From Tetrahymena elliotti 4EA (lineage: Eukaryota; Ciliophora; Oligohymenophorea; Hymenostomatida; Tetrahymenidae), in the NCBI GenBank assembly GCA_000231825.2, contig JH720294.1, positions 2,636,654 through 2,700,653 on the forward strand: a stretch of 64,000 nt of DNA, given 5' to 3'. Positions within the stretch are counted from its first letter, which is position 1. Every line of letters starts with the position of its first letter. The notes under the pieces were generated by a model that saw only the letters and a program-made list of their open reading frames with translations, was not told the origin of the DNA and did not search any database. The translations under genes were made by a program, and so were the position numbers. Of this stretch, positions 1 to 13,808 are shown in pieces.

Positions 1-1401
1 CTAGTTTATTTCTTAAGTAATAACACAAATATTTTCATCTTTAGACTATCGTCATTTTAGATAAATAAGACTAAACAACTGTAGAATTATTTTAATATGG
101 AGTAAACTATGAATCAAATGTAAAAGCAAAAACAAATATTTCATAATTTATCTTAAAGTTTTTCATTTTACTTAATTCTTTCTGCTAATTATTTTTGATG
201 AGATATTTTATTTCTTTGATAATAAATAACAATATTTATATCATATGTAAGATAATCTTTAAGACAAATTCTTCTAGGATAGATAGTTAATTTTGTTAAA
301 CGTTTTTATTAAGATATTTTGAGTAAATTTATTTCAATAGTTTTTCTTATTACTTATGATAAATTATTTTTAGTATCTTGTCACTTTTAAATAAAATAAT
401 ATCTATTTCATAAATTATGAAATTGATCATTTTAAAATAAATCTAATTATTATTTTCATGGGCTCTTTTATTTTAATGTTTCTAGCTAAATGCAAAAATT
501 AATTCCATTAGTTTTTATTCTAAAATTAAAGAAAATCTAAACTATTTTGTTGCCTTTAAAAGTCTATATATTTATTTATTGATATATATTAAAAATAAAT
601 AAATTTTATCAATTTAATTATAATTTGTATTTAGGTCATTTAGTTTATGAAATTAGCTGTATGAGCGAGCTATTTAATTTATCTTAATAGGCTCAAAGGT
701 TTTCAAAATTAAAAAAAAAAATAAATTATATTATTCAGTTATTCTAGTTATTTAGTAGTAACTTATTGCTTTTAATAGAGTTTTCATAATGAAAATATAA
801 TAACTTAGTTATATTCTTCAGTAACTGTATGTCTGTATTAGATATATCATAAGTGAAAACTTTAATATTGCTTATTTGATCATCATTTTCTCTGTATTAA
901 CTAAACAAAAATATGTCTCTTCTTTGAAGTGTTTTAAATACCTATTATCTTCCAAACAAATATTATTAGTCATTTCCATTTTTTAAGTATGTTAGATAAG
1001 TCATATTTTATTTTTTTATACTTCTTATTAGCTGATAAAAAATGATATCATCGAAGCCTTTCGCTTAATATTCATTTATATTTAGGCTTCATTTTCTTAT
1101 TTTAATATTATGTTCTTGCCACAGTTTATTAATTTGCTTCAACTTTGTGATTTGGATTAATTTTAAAAAACCAAAAAAATACAAATTAATTTAATTCGAA
1201 GAGTTAACTCATGTGTAAGAAATTAATGGTGGTACATATGAAAGTAAGTAAGTAAGTAAATAAATAAATTTCAGGAAATTTAAAATTAAGATGAGATAGG
1301 TTGATATAAATTAACAGAAAAACAAGTTTGAATAAGAATTAAATTGTTTTAGTTCATGAATAATAAGTAAAGTAAATTAAAATTAATTTTTAAAAGAAAG
1401 A
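1..1401. other. AT-rich spacer, no gene seen
   Basis: Very AT-rich sequence downstream of the membrane-protein gene that ends at 1402. I found no frame with gene-like composition on either strand. The only structured element is a short AAGT/AAAT simple repeat at about 1243-1268. Confidence 0.6.
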
Positions 1402-3465
1402 TCATTCAACATCAGCTAAATCAAAAAGAACGTATCTAGGGTTGACTAACATAAAGGGAGAAATGTAGCGATTCATTGCAACTATTTTTAGCATGGTTAT
1501 TATTTTGGAGTTACTTAGATTTTTTATTACTTTGGAGTAATTTGTTTTATGAGCTTATGAAATTGGCAGTAAATTCAACATTTCTTGGGGCTGAAGGATC
1601 ATTTTGGAGTTTAAATTGAATTCTTTATCTATGATGTTGTAAAGGAGCATCAATTAGATAAATACATCAGAGTTATTTTAGTAACAGGAGTCAATTTAAA
1701 TACTGTATGCATTTGGCATGATGTAACTTTCTATAAATTCTATGAGTTCTTTGTTATATCTGTGAATTAATACATTGATATGACCGTACTAGTTTAAGAT
1801 TTTAATTTAATTTGAAATCAAAAAGATAAATTCAGTCTTTTTATATTTTATTAATTCAATTAACATAGTTTTAAGTTCATGGCTTTGTACAAATTCATAA
1901 ATGCCTTGTTCAGAGTAGAATGTCAATTTGTAAGGAGATAGTTCTAATTTTTAAATTATTTTCTCTTTAATTATCTTTTCACGTTGGAGTTTTAGGGCTT
2001 TTTCTTAGTTTTATTAAATAATCTCTTACTCCATATCTTTAAGGCTAATGCTGCAATTTAGACTGTTCACTGAAAGCATTTATTATTGTTATCTTATTAT
2101 TGATGAGTTATTAGGAATAAAGTTTAATGTTTGAGGACATTTAATTGTTTCTTCTATGAAGTGAGGGATGCCAGAAAATGTTTTAAGGCGGATTAGGATT
2201 TATTTTGGTTGGAGATAATAAGATATTTTGAATATTGTTATGCAGACTCTAACTAAGGCAAGCAAAGAAGACAAACCAATTACAATTTCTTGTTACAAAT
2301 AAATTCCTGCTACATTTGATTCATAGTAATCAATAATAATAGCTATTTGTATACATAAGATAACTATTTGCTTCATAAGATCTATTTTGTACTTATAGCC
2401 AACTTTCTTGACAAAGTATTCTCTGTGCTTTAAGCCAACATAGTAATTAACTGAAAAGCCTAAGAATAGCATATCAAATACTCCTTAGTTTTAGTCATCA
2501 AAGTCATTATTCATCTAAATAGTTGTAGCTGCTCCTAGTATTGAGCATATGCTAATAAATATAGATGAAAATATAATTTTTACACTACCCAAATGAGTAA
2601 TAAGATATAAGAACATAGAGCTATGTAAGCATTTTATGGTTACTTCGGCTAGCAAAATAAGGAAATCTCCTTTAGAAAGTATGGAAGAACGACAAAATAA
2701 GTAAACAACAGCAAAGTGGTAATTTATCCAAATATTAATTAATGTCAAATAACCTATGTATATGCATATAAGTAATGCTTGTATACAATATTGATCATAA
2801 TCATTCAAGATAAGCATAAATAAGCTAAGTTTCATCATTATATACAGTTATCTATATTTAATATAAGAATAAATTATCTAAATAGTCCTATGGACACTTT
2901 ACTATTCAATTAATTCATTCTAATCATTGTCATATTCTGCTTCGTTTTAACTAAACTCAGCTAAACTACTGAATAGACTTCTTATATAGAGTAATTCTAA
3001 TTGAAGTACACCCCATAGCCAAGACAGTTGTAACTTAGATAAAATATTTTCTTTGTCATTTTCATTGTTGTTAATGTTACTATTGCTGTTAATCTTAATA
3101 GAATTTATATTTGTGTAAAATTATTTAGCTTCTCTCCTTATGTTAAAGTTCATACTTATTTTTAGAATTGTTTCTACTAGTAGAACAGTCAGAACTACAT
3201 AAGGAAAGAAGTAATATATTTCATAAAAATTATCGCCATCAGTTTGCTCTAGAAACAAAAGTAATCCAATTGATGCAAAGAATTCAAGAGTTAAGAAAAA
3301 CAGCATAATTTTAGTTTACTAATAATTTAGTTTCATAACAATCTTTGTATGATATTCTTAAGTAAATCCTGGTAGCCTTTATGAATTTCCAAGCTTAATG
3401 TCTCCCTCAGTAAGAAGCTAATCATTATCAGTATGATTAACATCAGCAGGTATGGCCTGATTCAT
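1402..3465 (-). CDS. polytopic membrane protein, 687 aa, unknown function
   Basis: A single uninterrupted frame in the ciliate code runs from an ATG at 3465 to a TGA at 1402-1404 (688 codons, many TAA/TAG read as Gln). The start MNQAIPADVN is preceded by an A-rich stretch. After a soluble N-terminal segment of about 60 residues come two adjacent hydrophobic segments (KIMLFFLTLEFFASIGLLLF, then YVVLTVLLVETIL), a polar loop rich in N, E and D, and then several more hydrophobic segments (for example LFMLILNDY.., LLICIYIGYLTLI, IIFSSIFISICSILGAA, QIVILCIQIAIII). About 8 membrane spans occupy the first 400 residues. The remaining 250 or so are cytosolic-looking and rich in I, N, Q and K. No catalytic or transporter motif was recognised. 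It could be an orphan channel or transporter or a lineage-specific ciliate membrane family. No intron is needed, since the total length is an exact multiple of three. Confidence 0.82.
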
Positions 3466-6400
3466 GGAGATGATTTAGTACTTGCTATTGATTTTATATT
3501 TGAAGTATTTTTGAGTACAATTTTTACTTCTACAAACGAGAATCTTATTTGCTTAATTGTTATATTGCTTGCTTGTTTGCTTTTTTAATAGTTTTTGTTT
3601 AGAAATTTAATTTAAGCTAATTATTAATTGCAAATAAATGATTGTATCTTCTTGAAAAGGACTAATATTTAATTTGGAGATTAATTTTTCTTTGCAAATA
3701 AATGACTTGTGTGAAATAGAAAAGAAATTAATTATATGAATTATTCTTTAGTTATTCAGTATATCTATCTGTCATTTAATCTATTTATTGATTAGACTTG
3801 AATCTATTGAAATTTGCATTAAGTAATTAATTCAAGGAGTATAAATTCTTATTTTTTTGTATACTATTTCATACTCCTGTAAGAAATAAACACTTTCGAT
3901 TAAAAAAAAATTCAAATCTTACGTAGTTTACTTTATACATGCCATCTTTTTAAAAAATATTCCTACTTTTTTCTTTTTAAAAATCTTTTAAAGGGCCTAT
4001 GGGTATGCCAATAAAGATTAGCATATAAACCATGCAGTAACTTAATAATATTTTACTTTTTATTTTATCGAATTGAAATTAAAAACAATTATAAACATTA
4101 CTCATTTTTACATTTGGTTTAGTGAGTAAACTAAACCAAAAATCTTTCTCTTATTAGTCATAAAATGAAATTATCAAAGCTATAAAGCAAATCTAATTTT
4201 TTTATATTTCTCTGAGTTACAAAAAGTAAAATCATTCATGAGAAGCTGGTTTTATCTCTGTATTTCTATAAGGAAAGCAATATATTTAAGGAAATAGGTA
4301 TTTGCTTGGTTTAGCCATCTATTCTTCGATTAAGTCAATAATATATTAAAAGGTCTATTTTAATATTATTGAACTGAATAAATAACAAGTAGCACTTTAA
4401 TCAAAAATCTTAGCTCACACCCAATATTATCATAAAAAGCGATAACTAATTTGTACTTTTAACTGAAGAAGAAAAGAAGTAATCGGACAAATAAGTTGTT
4501 TTCAAATTGTGAAAAATAATCTAAAGTTTGCTAAATTTCATTTAATTAAAAATTACTGTCTGTCATAAGAGCAAATACAAAGAAAATGCTTAAAAATATA
4601 TTTAGTGCTAAATAAAAAAAGAAAAAAATCTGAATTTATCTAATTCACTCGCTATTCAAAAACAAAATCAGAAAGTTAAAGATAGAAAAAAATTTGTTTG
4701 GTTTTTAATAAATTGAAAATTATTAAGTAATTAATTTTCTCCTCAATATCATTTTACATCAAAAATAAATCAAAAAATTAGTAAAAATACATTTTGTTAA
4801 CTAGAATCAAATTTCTAATTCAATTAGAGTGACTTCAAATCTAAAATATTAGTAATGATTAATAGGTATTCTTGATTAATATAAATAATAAATACTAAAG
4901 TGATCTCACTCATTTTATATTACCCAATATTTTTTTTCTATTTAAGAAATTGTAAATAATTGAAATAAAACAAATATACATAATTATAATTACTGAAGCG
5001 AAATAAATTTTTTACTTTGTATTTTTGTTACACTCAGCCAATCGTATTTATTGAATAAATCTATTTTATTTTTATTTTAAACCAACTCATTTATTTTTAT
5101 CCCCTTAAAAATTCTCATAATATAAACCCAAATAAATTTTTCATTCCAAAATCATGAATATTGAATTGAAGTAAACCTTACATAATCCACTAAGATAATA
5201 TCAGAGCAGTATGTATGATATTTTTGATTTTTTAGAAAAATGCTAAATGATTTCAAAAAAAGGGCCCATTTGTTAAATATGAATTCTTACATTTTATCTT
5301 TAATTAATTTTAAAAATTTTTATTCAAAAATATTTATTATTTAGCATTTGTATTTCATGACACACAATTTTATTGCAATAAAAATTAATCAAGAAAAAAT
5401 CTAAAAAAAAATGAAATTTTCCAATAAAATATGATTTAGAATATTATTTATTCTATTTTTTAAAATCAAACAAAAGGCTAGAAGAAGAGGAGAATAACTT
5501 TTTTATGGTAACCTTATAAAGATAAATGTAAAATTTTATTTTCGGAGTTATTGTATTCAAAAAGAAAAATATTCTGTATAATCTTAAGAGAAGTTTGAAT
5601 AGAATGACAATAAATTAAAAACCCTTTAACAATTCTAAACAAAAGAATTTAGTACTTTTAATTGAGGCACATACACTCTATAATTTGAAAATCTGTTATT
5701 TTTTAATATTTATTAAAGGGTTTAAGTATTTTGTTATGCATATAGGGATAATGGCTTGATAATTTATAAAATACCTAAAATTTATTTATTTAAAATAATA
5801 ATATTTAACATTTACTTTTGTTTATTTTTTTTAAAAATAAAAATATCATAAATTAAATTAATGAGATAAAATCAAAAAATTATTTAGACAGTAGCTCATA
5901 AGTTAAAGTTTTTACTTATTCAAAAATACTTTATTCATATAAATTAGATAATAAATAAAGAAAAATAATTTTAGATTTATGAAATGCTTAAAAAAATAAA
6001 TTAAGTTATCTTTTATGATATTACTTAATATTAAGAAATATTTTTAATAAATTTTTAAAGGCTTTTTTGGTAATTTTAATTTGAGTATTCATTTGAATAA
6101 ATATATTATATACATATTAAATAAACTGATAGAAAATGTTCGATATTGTTATTATCAAATTAACATAGATCAATAAGATCCAAATAATTTATTTTTTATC
6201 TTATGTATTTTTATTATTAAATAAATTTATTTATTTAAAAGAGACAGCATCAAAAATGACTTACCTTTGTTAAATAATGAGAAAAACAAAAATTTTTTTG
6301 TGTAAAAAAATACATTGAAAAAATTATTTTAGAAATAGCTAAATTGATTTTTTCTAATTTACAAAAATAAAAAAAGTAATAAATTTACTAATTGGTTTTT

Positions 6401-7798
6401 AGTATTGAAATATATTATTTATAGATTTGAAAGATATGTTTGATGTTTTAATTTTAGAAAATAACTTTCTAATTATAACCTTTATTGTTTTTAAAGGCAA
6501 TATTTTTTTATCATTATCATTTTATTTTTTGATTGCTAAAAAATGAATTTTAAAAAAATAATTTCTTATTTTTCAATCTTATCATAAAATTAATTAAATA
6601 ATAAATTAGAATAAATTGAAGGAATAAAATATTGTAAGTAGTTGAACAGAATTGGAAATAAATACTTTAACTGAAAAAATGATTTCTAAAAAGCACTAAT
6701 TTTATTAATTTTTAATTTATCCATCAATGAAATATTTTAAATTTGACTAAAAAATTTTCTGATTAATTGATGAAATTAAAAATTATTTTATTTTATTATT
6801 TTTAACTTAAGAAGAATCTAACACTTATTCTCATTCTTCCTTTTTAAGAAAACATAGATAAAAAAATTATTTTTTTCTGAAATGAGAAGTTTATGAAATG
6901 AAATAATTAAATAAATTTGTTTTTGGATATTTTTCAAAAATTATTATTTAAATAAATATTTAGAAATAAAACCTATTAGTTTTATCTAATCCTTTCTCTA
7001 AATTCATTGCTTTTTATTTATGGATAAATAAATGGATTCGTTATTTTATTTTACTAATAATTAGTAAAAAAATTAAGGATTTTAAACTAAAAAAATATTT
7101 TAGAATGAAATGAATAATATTTTTCAAATTCAACATGTTTTTTGTTGCAAAAAGCTTTTATCATTAAGAAAAAAGCCATATTAAACTTGATTGTTATTTG
7201 AAAAATGATCATTATGATTACTTTTAGAAATTGTCTTAATCTTGTAAAAAAATATCTTTTTTTGATAAAATGATTGTGAACTGCTTACAAATTGCTATGA
7301 ACATTCAAATAAAAATCAAGAAAATGAATAATAAATTGCAAAAGTGAATTTTTTTTACTTTTATTCATTTCTGGACTTTACGCATTTTAGTTTGCTTTGA
7401 GATTTGTAAAACACATATTCATTCATTCATAAATCAAAGACGTTTTTGATTAAAAAATTTTATTCGTTGGTGGAAGAAAACGGTAACATTGCTACTTTGA
7501 TTTTAAAGCAAAAATTCTGTTTTTAAAAGATAAAATGAATGGCTTAGTAAATTTTTTGTTTGTGTAGCTAATAAATAAATCAAATGAATTATGTTTTTTT
7601 GTTTTTTTGTTTTTTACTTTATTAATAACTCTTAAATTAAAAGCAAAGGAAAAAATTCATTCAAAATGAATGCAAAGGGAAATTTGTTTTTGGTAAAGAT
7701 CAAGGGGAAGGAAGAAAGAAAAAAGAAATTAAAAAACTGAATTTAATATAATAAAATATAACAAAAAAATATTAAAACATACAAAAAAAATAAATAAA
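3466..7798. other. 4.3 kb AT-rich intergenic spacer
   Basis: The largest gene-poor stretch in the left half, between two divergently transcribed genes (membrane protein on minus, GRL on plus). Composition is well above 80% A+T with many poly-A and poly-T runs. Frames are open only because TGA is rare here; none shows gene-like codon use. It presumably contains both promoters, but I can point to no specific element. Confidence 0.55.
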
Positions 7799-9202
7799 AT
7801 GAGAGTTATTGCTGCCCTCCTCATTGTTGCCCTCGTCTGCCAAAGTGCCATGGCTGTCACTTCCAAGTCTCAAGCCAAGTTGATGATGGAAAAGATCAAC
7901 GCTAAGTTGGAAAAATCCCACCTTGGTCGTGCCTTAAAGGGTATGGTCACCATTGCCACCAAGCTCGGTTATGACTACTAAGATCTCTATGATGCCTTCG
8001 CTGCCCTCAAGAGCCAATTATTAGAATCCCTTGATGCTGAAAACACTTTGTTCGAACAACAAACTGTTTCCCACGATAATGCCGTTAATCAATTCAACGC
8101 TGACATTAGCAACTACACCAACCAAGTAATTAATTATTATTAATAAATGCTCTTTGTTTGTGATTTTTAGATCTGCTTCCATCCAGAAAAAAAATATAAA
8201 AAGAATGAATAGTAATATGGATTAAATATCTAAATCTGATCTATCATTTCACAATAAGCTAACATAAAAGACCAATTTTAATATTTTACCTTTTTAATCA
8301 ATAGATCAATGAAACTGAAGCTTTATTAAACGCTCTCCACGACTCCTTGAGCACCTATTAAGCCAGTTTAAAGGATGCCTAAGACTCCCTTGCTGCTAAC
8401 AACTAAGCCCTCCACGATGCTCAATAAGCTCTCGCTGAAGCTGAAGAAACCTACTAATGGGCTACTTCTGAATACAGCAATGCTGATGATGTTATTGGTC
8501 AAGCTGTTGAAAAACTCCAAGAAGCTTAAGCGTAATAAATTAATTTAATAATTTCTTCCTTTTCAACAAATGAACTAAATAAAATCCTTAAAATGTATTA
8601 AAAATATGTTATTTATTAATTAAAGTCACTACTCCAATGCTGACCTTGGTCAATACTCCTTCGTTCAAATCAAGAACACCTTCGTTTCTTTCGCCTAAAA
8701 GATTACTGAAGCCACCAAGGGTATGAACGCCAAGCACTAACTCTTCATCAAGCCTGTCGTCCAAGCTATGATTTAAGTTAAGTCCAACACCAGCCAATCC
8801 TCCATCGAAACTGCCATTAACGCCCTCCAAGACTTAAAGGCTTACTTCCAAAAGGTCTTCGGTGATATTACCAACGAATACATCAATTACACCAACAACC
8901 TCAAGTCCAACATTGAAAACCTTAACTAAATCATCGATGTTTTACAAAACTAAACCATCCCCTATTTAGAAGGTCAAATCAGCTCTTTGGAAGCTCAAAT
9001 CTAATAAGCCGAAGAAGCTCTCGCTCTTGCCCAATAAAACTTAAAAGACTCTCAAGACGCTCTTGATGCTGAAAACGCTCGTTGGGAAAATGTTGTTAAC
9101 AGACACCAAGCTCTCGTTGACAGAATCAACTCCGAATACGACCTCGTCACCCAAGCTGACAGAATCGTTAGAAACGCTCAATCCAAGATCAACGGTGAGT
9201 GA
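7799..9202 (+). CDS. granule lattice (GRL-type) secretory core protein, 376 aa
   Basis: Three exons, 7799-8125, 8305-8531 and 8626-9202, join in phase to 1131 nt and end in TGA; introns are 179 and 94 bp. The protein starts with a strong signal peptide (MRVIAALLIVALVCQSAMA, cleavage expected after AMA). The rest lacks cysteine and is dominated by alanine-rich coiled coil in two blocks: one around residues 110-185 (motifs DAQDSL, DAQQALAEAEETYQW) and one near 290-350 (SLEAQIQQAEEALALAQQ, then DAENARWENVV). This architecture, size and codon use fit Tetrahymena Grl proteins and Paramecium trichocyst matrix proteins, which are processed from pro-proteins and form the expandable crystalline core of dense-core granules (mucocysts). 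Codon use (GCC, ATC, AAG, CTC, GAA) is far more biased and GC-richer than in the neighbours, as expected for very high expression. Which GRL paralogue it is cannot be decided here. Confidence 0.8.
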
Positions 9203-10520
9203 TCTAACTATTCATAATCTATTTGATTCATTCAAATAATTATATAATATGATTTCTCTTAAATCATGTATATTTGTGTTATTCGTAAAAAAGTATTGTT
9301 TTAACACTATAACTTTGTGACCATAAGTCACTCCTTTTTAATTCTACTTTTTTATAATAATAACAATAATAACTAACTAACTAACTGAATAACTTAATTC
9401 TTAACTTATTTTTTAAGATTATTCTAAAATAATTTTAGATTTTTTTGCATTTATTTTAAATTGGAAATTACCTTTATTTATACTTTTATTTATTTCAAAC
9501 AAAATTGATCAAAAACAGTACCATTCATTTTCAAAATAAATTATTTTTGAAAACGAAATTAAAACTTGCAAATAAAATTGACTAAATTAAGAAATAGAAG
9601 GAATTTTCTTTATTAAGTAAATGAATATGTTTAAGTTTTCAAAAAAAAGAATGGAAAAAATTTTAAATATTTCCTCAAAAAAATAAGTAGTATATTCATT
9701 TATTTGAAAGGTTAGTTAGTCAGTTATTAAAAATTGATTTTATTAAGTTTCGCATATCCTTATTAATTTTATTGGTTGATATTCCTTTACAATATAAATT
9801 TAGATTATTAAATTTTATTAATTGTACAATAAAATAACTTAAAACATTTCTTTTAAAATAACTCAATAATTACTTCAAACTTAAGTATTTTTTATTTTTT
9901 ATTTTTTACTTTAAAATTACATAAAAAATAAGAAATTTAAATATTTTTTAATTATTGTTTTCCATTTATATTTTTAATTAAATATTTCTATATAATTCTC
10001 TATCTGAATATCTGAAGAGATATTATATTCAATGGTTTGTTTTGAAGTGTCTTTTAACTAATATATAATATACAGACTTTAAAAAAAGATTGTATAATTT
10101 TTACTGGTTTCACAAAATAATTTCTTTTAAAATAATTTGACTCTAACATTTTATACTTTTTTACTCAAAAATTACTTAGAAAAATAAAAGAAATCTGAAA
10201 ATACTTCTTTTGATTCTTCTCACTTTCTTACTCTTAATTAAATAATTTATGGTGAATTCTTTTATTTTTTCAAGAGATATTTATGATTTTTGATATTTTT
10301 ATTAAGGGTTCTTTTTAGTGAATTAAGACTTATAAAAAGCATTTTTAATAGAATGATTTAATTGAATATCTAAATCTGACTAATTAATTTAAATGAAAAT
10401 TTAATTTATGAAATTGATATTATTTACAAATATTTTTGATACCTTAATAAATTTAAAATTTTTAATATATTTTTTATATCTTTGATTTTATTATTTAAAC
10501 ATTAAAAACTAAAATTTAAT
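9203..10520. other. AT-rich spacer between convergent genes
   Basis: Separates the 3' ends of the GRL gene (plus) and the disordered-protein gene (minus). Contains a short TAAC simple repeat near 9370-9385. No coding signal was found. If the GGTGAGTGA at 9194-9202 were a splice donor rather than the stop, exon sequence would be expected here, and none was seen. Confidence 0.5.
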
Positions 10521-13500
10521 TCATTTTTTTTATTAACTGGATTTGTGAGTAGTTGTAGGATTTGCTTTTGTAACTTAATACTGATTTTATTTAGCTTTTT
10601 CTAAGATGAATTTATAATAGTGTACAAGCTCATTGCTACTTAATTTTTCAACATTCAAATCGTCTGCTGCTAAAATTGATTAATTGTTATGATTTTAACC
10701 CTTAGTGGGGCTACTTTTTTCTATTTTGGTATATTTATAAGTGTTGTCTAATTATTCTTATGCTCCTTAGCTCATTCTAAGGTCTTCATCTCTAAAAACT
10801 TATAAGTAGGGATCATTCTTGTCTACATTCATAAATTAGGATGAAAGCATTTTTTGTGAACTAAATTGATTGTTTATGTTATTACTATTAAATGAAAAGT
10901 AATCTTATTCAAACTCGCCCCTATGAGGTAATAATAAAATTGAACCTCTTTAACCTGACTTATTTAATTATCTCATTTCTGGTGAAAAATTTTTTTGTCT
11001 TTGTCTCTCAAATTTATCTATTTTTTAGTTATTTAAATTGATTTCTTCTTCTCCATTTAGATCTATCTAATAGTGTTTTGGTTCCTTTTAGTCATTTTTA
11101 GAGTTATAATTTTATCCATTTGGCTATTTGCTTAAATTTATTGGTTTCTTAATATAACCATTTACATAATCGTCTTCTTGTTTTTGTAATGTTGGTTTTC
11201 TTGGTTGGTTATTTTATATAAAATCTAAATTATCTTAATTATTTAGACTGTTTAAAATATTATTCTCTTCTGCACCTCTCATACCTACTTTAGAGCCAGG
11301 TCTACTCCCATTCAAACTTTCATTTGGAAGGTAAACAGCTGAATAGTTATGGTTTTATTTCACTTACAATTTGATATCAGGCATGTTTGACAATCTTGAA
11401 TTCTTAAAAAAGCTCAATCTATCATTTATTGATGCATCACTTAGAGATATATTCCTATCTGGGGTATTCGATCTTGAAGATTTATTTTTATTCAAGCTAT
11501 TTTTTAAATTAATTAACTTCTATGCATCCTTTTTATTACTACTCAAGGATCTTTCATTCATAGATACTTCACTTTAAGATAATCCTGTTTCTCTCAATGG
11601 ATTATTTTAATCTTTCTAATGTATCTTATTTTAAAACTAAGATAAAAGGGTTGAGTTCTTGAAGCTATTTATTGTATTATTTTAAAAGCTCTTTTATTTT
11701 TCATTTTCAGGAGAGTAATTAAGGTAGTCTTCTTTTGTAGACAAACCTGATTTATCAGGAGTTAAATCATTCTTTTTTTTAGATTACATTTTATCTGTTA
11801 TAGCTTTTCCTTTGAGATTTTTTGATGGAGTTGCTGACATTTTAGTTTTAGATTAACCTTTTTTGTCGACTGCAGGTGAAAAATCTTCTTTTGTGAAAAA
11901 ACCAGCTTTTTCTGGAGTAAATTCAGTTTTGAGCTTAGCTTAGCTTTTGTTTGAAACTTTTTTGTCATTTCTACTTTTAGCTGGTGTTGCCTATATTTTA
12001 GAAGAATCTGTTAAATTATTTTGGCTTCCGTTTTTATTTAGCAAAAAGGATTTGGGTTTAGTTTAGGTCAGTTAAAAATTTGATATTTCAGGAGAGAATT
12101 AGCTTTTATTTTCTGTGTTTAATTATTCATTTTTGTCTTTTTTTAATGGAGATTTTTCAGGCTTTGATGGTTTATTACTTGTTTATATGGCTGTATAATT
12201 ATATTTATCTTAAACAACTGGATACTAAACAGGATTCATGTAATTATTTTATATTTTCTTCATTATTTCTGCTGATGAAGGAAATTTATCAAATTAGCTT
12301 TTTCTCCCAATATCTTTTTTCTTTTTTCCAGAAGGAGTTTGATAAATTTAATTCTCATCAGTTATTTCTTCTTCTTATTCTTCTTTAATTTAATCATTTT
12401 TATTAAAAGAAGCAGTTTTCATATTATTCAGCCATAATGGTTGTGATTAGTTAAATTTATCTGAGCTTTATTTCTTATTTTGAAGCTTATTTTCACCTAA
12501 AACTGAACTTTTACCAAAAGGATCCGAGTTTTTATTCTAAAATATATTATTTCCTTCCAAGTTCTAATTTATTGTTTTTCTTCTATCAGCTGCTACATTT
12601 TTAGCTGAGTTGTTTCTATTTTTGAAAGCAGAAGCATCTTCAACTAGATTTATTGTGAATTAATTTTAAGGATTTTAATTATCAACCTTTTGTAAAGAAA
12701 TTATTTTCTTTTCAGGAGTAACTGACTCAGCCTTTTTTGAAACATTCTTATTCAATATCAAAGTACAATCAAAAGGTAATTTTGTACTCTTGCCAAATGA
12801 GTTTTGTAAATTTACTGAATTCTTTCTTTATTTTTAATCTTTATTTTGCTGGTCATTCTCAAGTCCTAAAAAAGCTGTTTTTGTAAATACATCTTGCTCC
12901 TCTTAAAACTGAACACTTTCTGTTTACTTCTTTTTTTTCTTAGAATTTGATGTCTAGGGTCTATTTTTTATCATTTCTATCATAGAAATATCCATGTTTT
13001 CTCTTTTATTTGGTGAATCAGGTGTTCTTGAACGGTTCAGTCTCCATCTAGTTTGAAAATCTGTTTGGTATGGAGATGATTCCTAATTTACATAATTTCT
13101 ATCTTAACTCTACTGCTTTGATTGTTTATTTCCATTATTTTATTATAGCTGTTAAATTTGCTGTTATTAATTAAGTGCTTCTTCTACTTTTTGGTTGTTA
13201 TTTAATTTACTTCCAGGTCTTGATTTATTATATTGGCTTTGTTATGAATTTTAAAGCTACCTACTTATAACCCCCAGACTTTCATTATTATTTGATTTAT
13301 TACCACTAACGCTATTATTATTGTTGTTATTATTTGAGCTATTTATCACTTTTTCACTACGATTTCTGATAAGCTTGTTCTATTAAGCTGGAGATATTGA
13401 TAACCCTTTTTGATCATTCAAATATTAAAAGACATTTATTTTTTCATTTAAGTATTGTTAAAATTTATTTTAGTTGACATTTTCTTGTTAGTTGCTTTCT

Positions 13501-13808
13501 CCCTTTTAATTTTTGCTATTACTTTGTTATGTTTTGCTTGTTTATTTATTGTTATTATTCATACTATTTGGTCCATTAATACTTTTATTGTCCTTTTAAG
13601 CTTGTTTCTATGGAGATTGAGATTTATTATTTTCGTTTTTATTGTCATCTTGTGTAAGCTTGATGGTAGCTTCATAGACTCCTTGCTTATTCAAAATAAA
13701 ACTGATATCATTTTCAATTAAAAATTGCTGTAATTTCTTTTTCTCATTTAAGTTTTACTAATTATAAGATATGATATTTTAATTGTCTAAGATAGAGACC
13801 TGCTTCAT
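10521..13808 (-). CDS. intrinsically disordered Q/N/S-rich protein, 1095 aa
   Basis: One open frame of 1096 codons from ATG at 13808 (ataATGAAGCAGGTC) to TGA at 10521-10523, with dozens of in-frame TAA/TAG Gln codons and no intron. The N-terminal 60 residues (start MKQVSILDNQNIISYNQQ) look foldable. The rest is low complexity, rich in N, Q, S, K and P, with no membrane segment. Two copies of a motif with consensus TP(E/D)K(A/S)G-x-x-TKEDx lie about 150 bp apart (about 11872-11928 and 11724-11762). Scattered SP and TP sites suggest phosphorylation. A run of D and E follows KNDQIKEEQ in the middle. It has no recognisable domain; it might be a cytoskeletal, nuclear-pore or RNA-granule scaffold, but this is a guess. 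Confidence 0.85.

Noticed and set aside
8609..8830. Minus-strand 73-codon frame
   Set aside because: It is the antisense shadow of GRL exon 3, which has strong codon bias on the plus strand.
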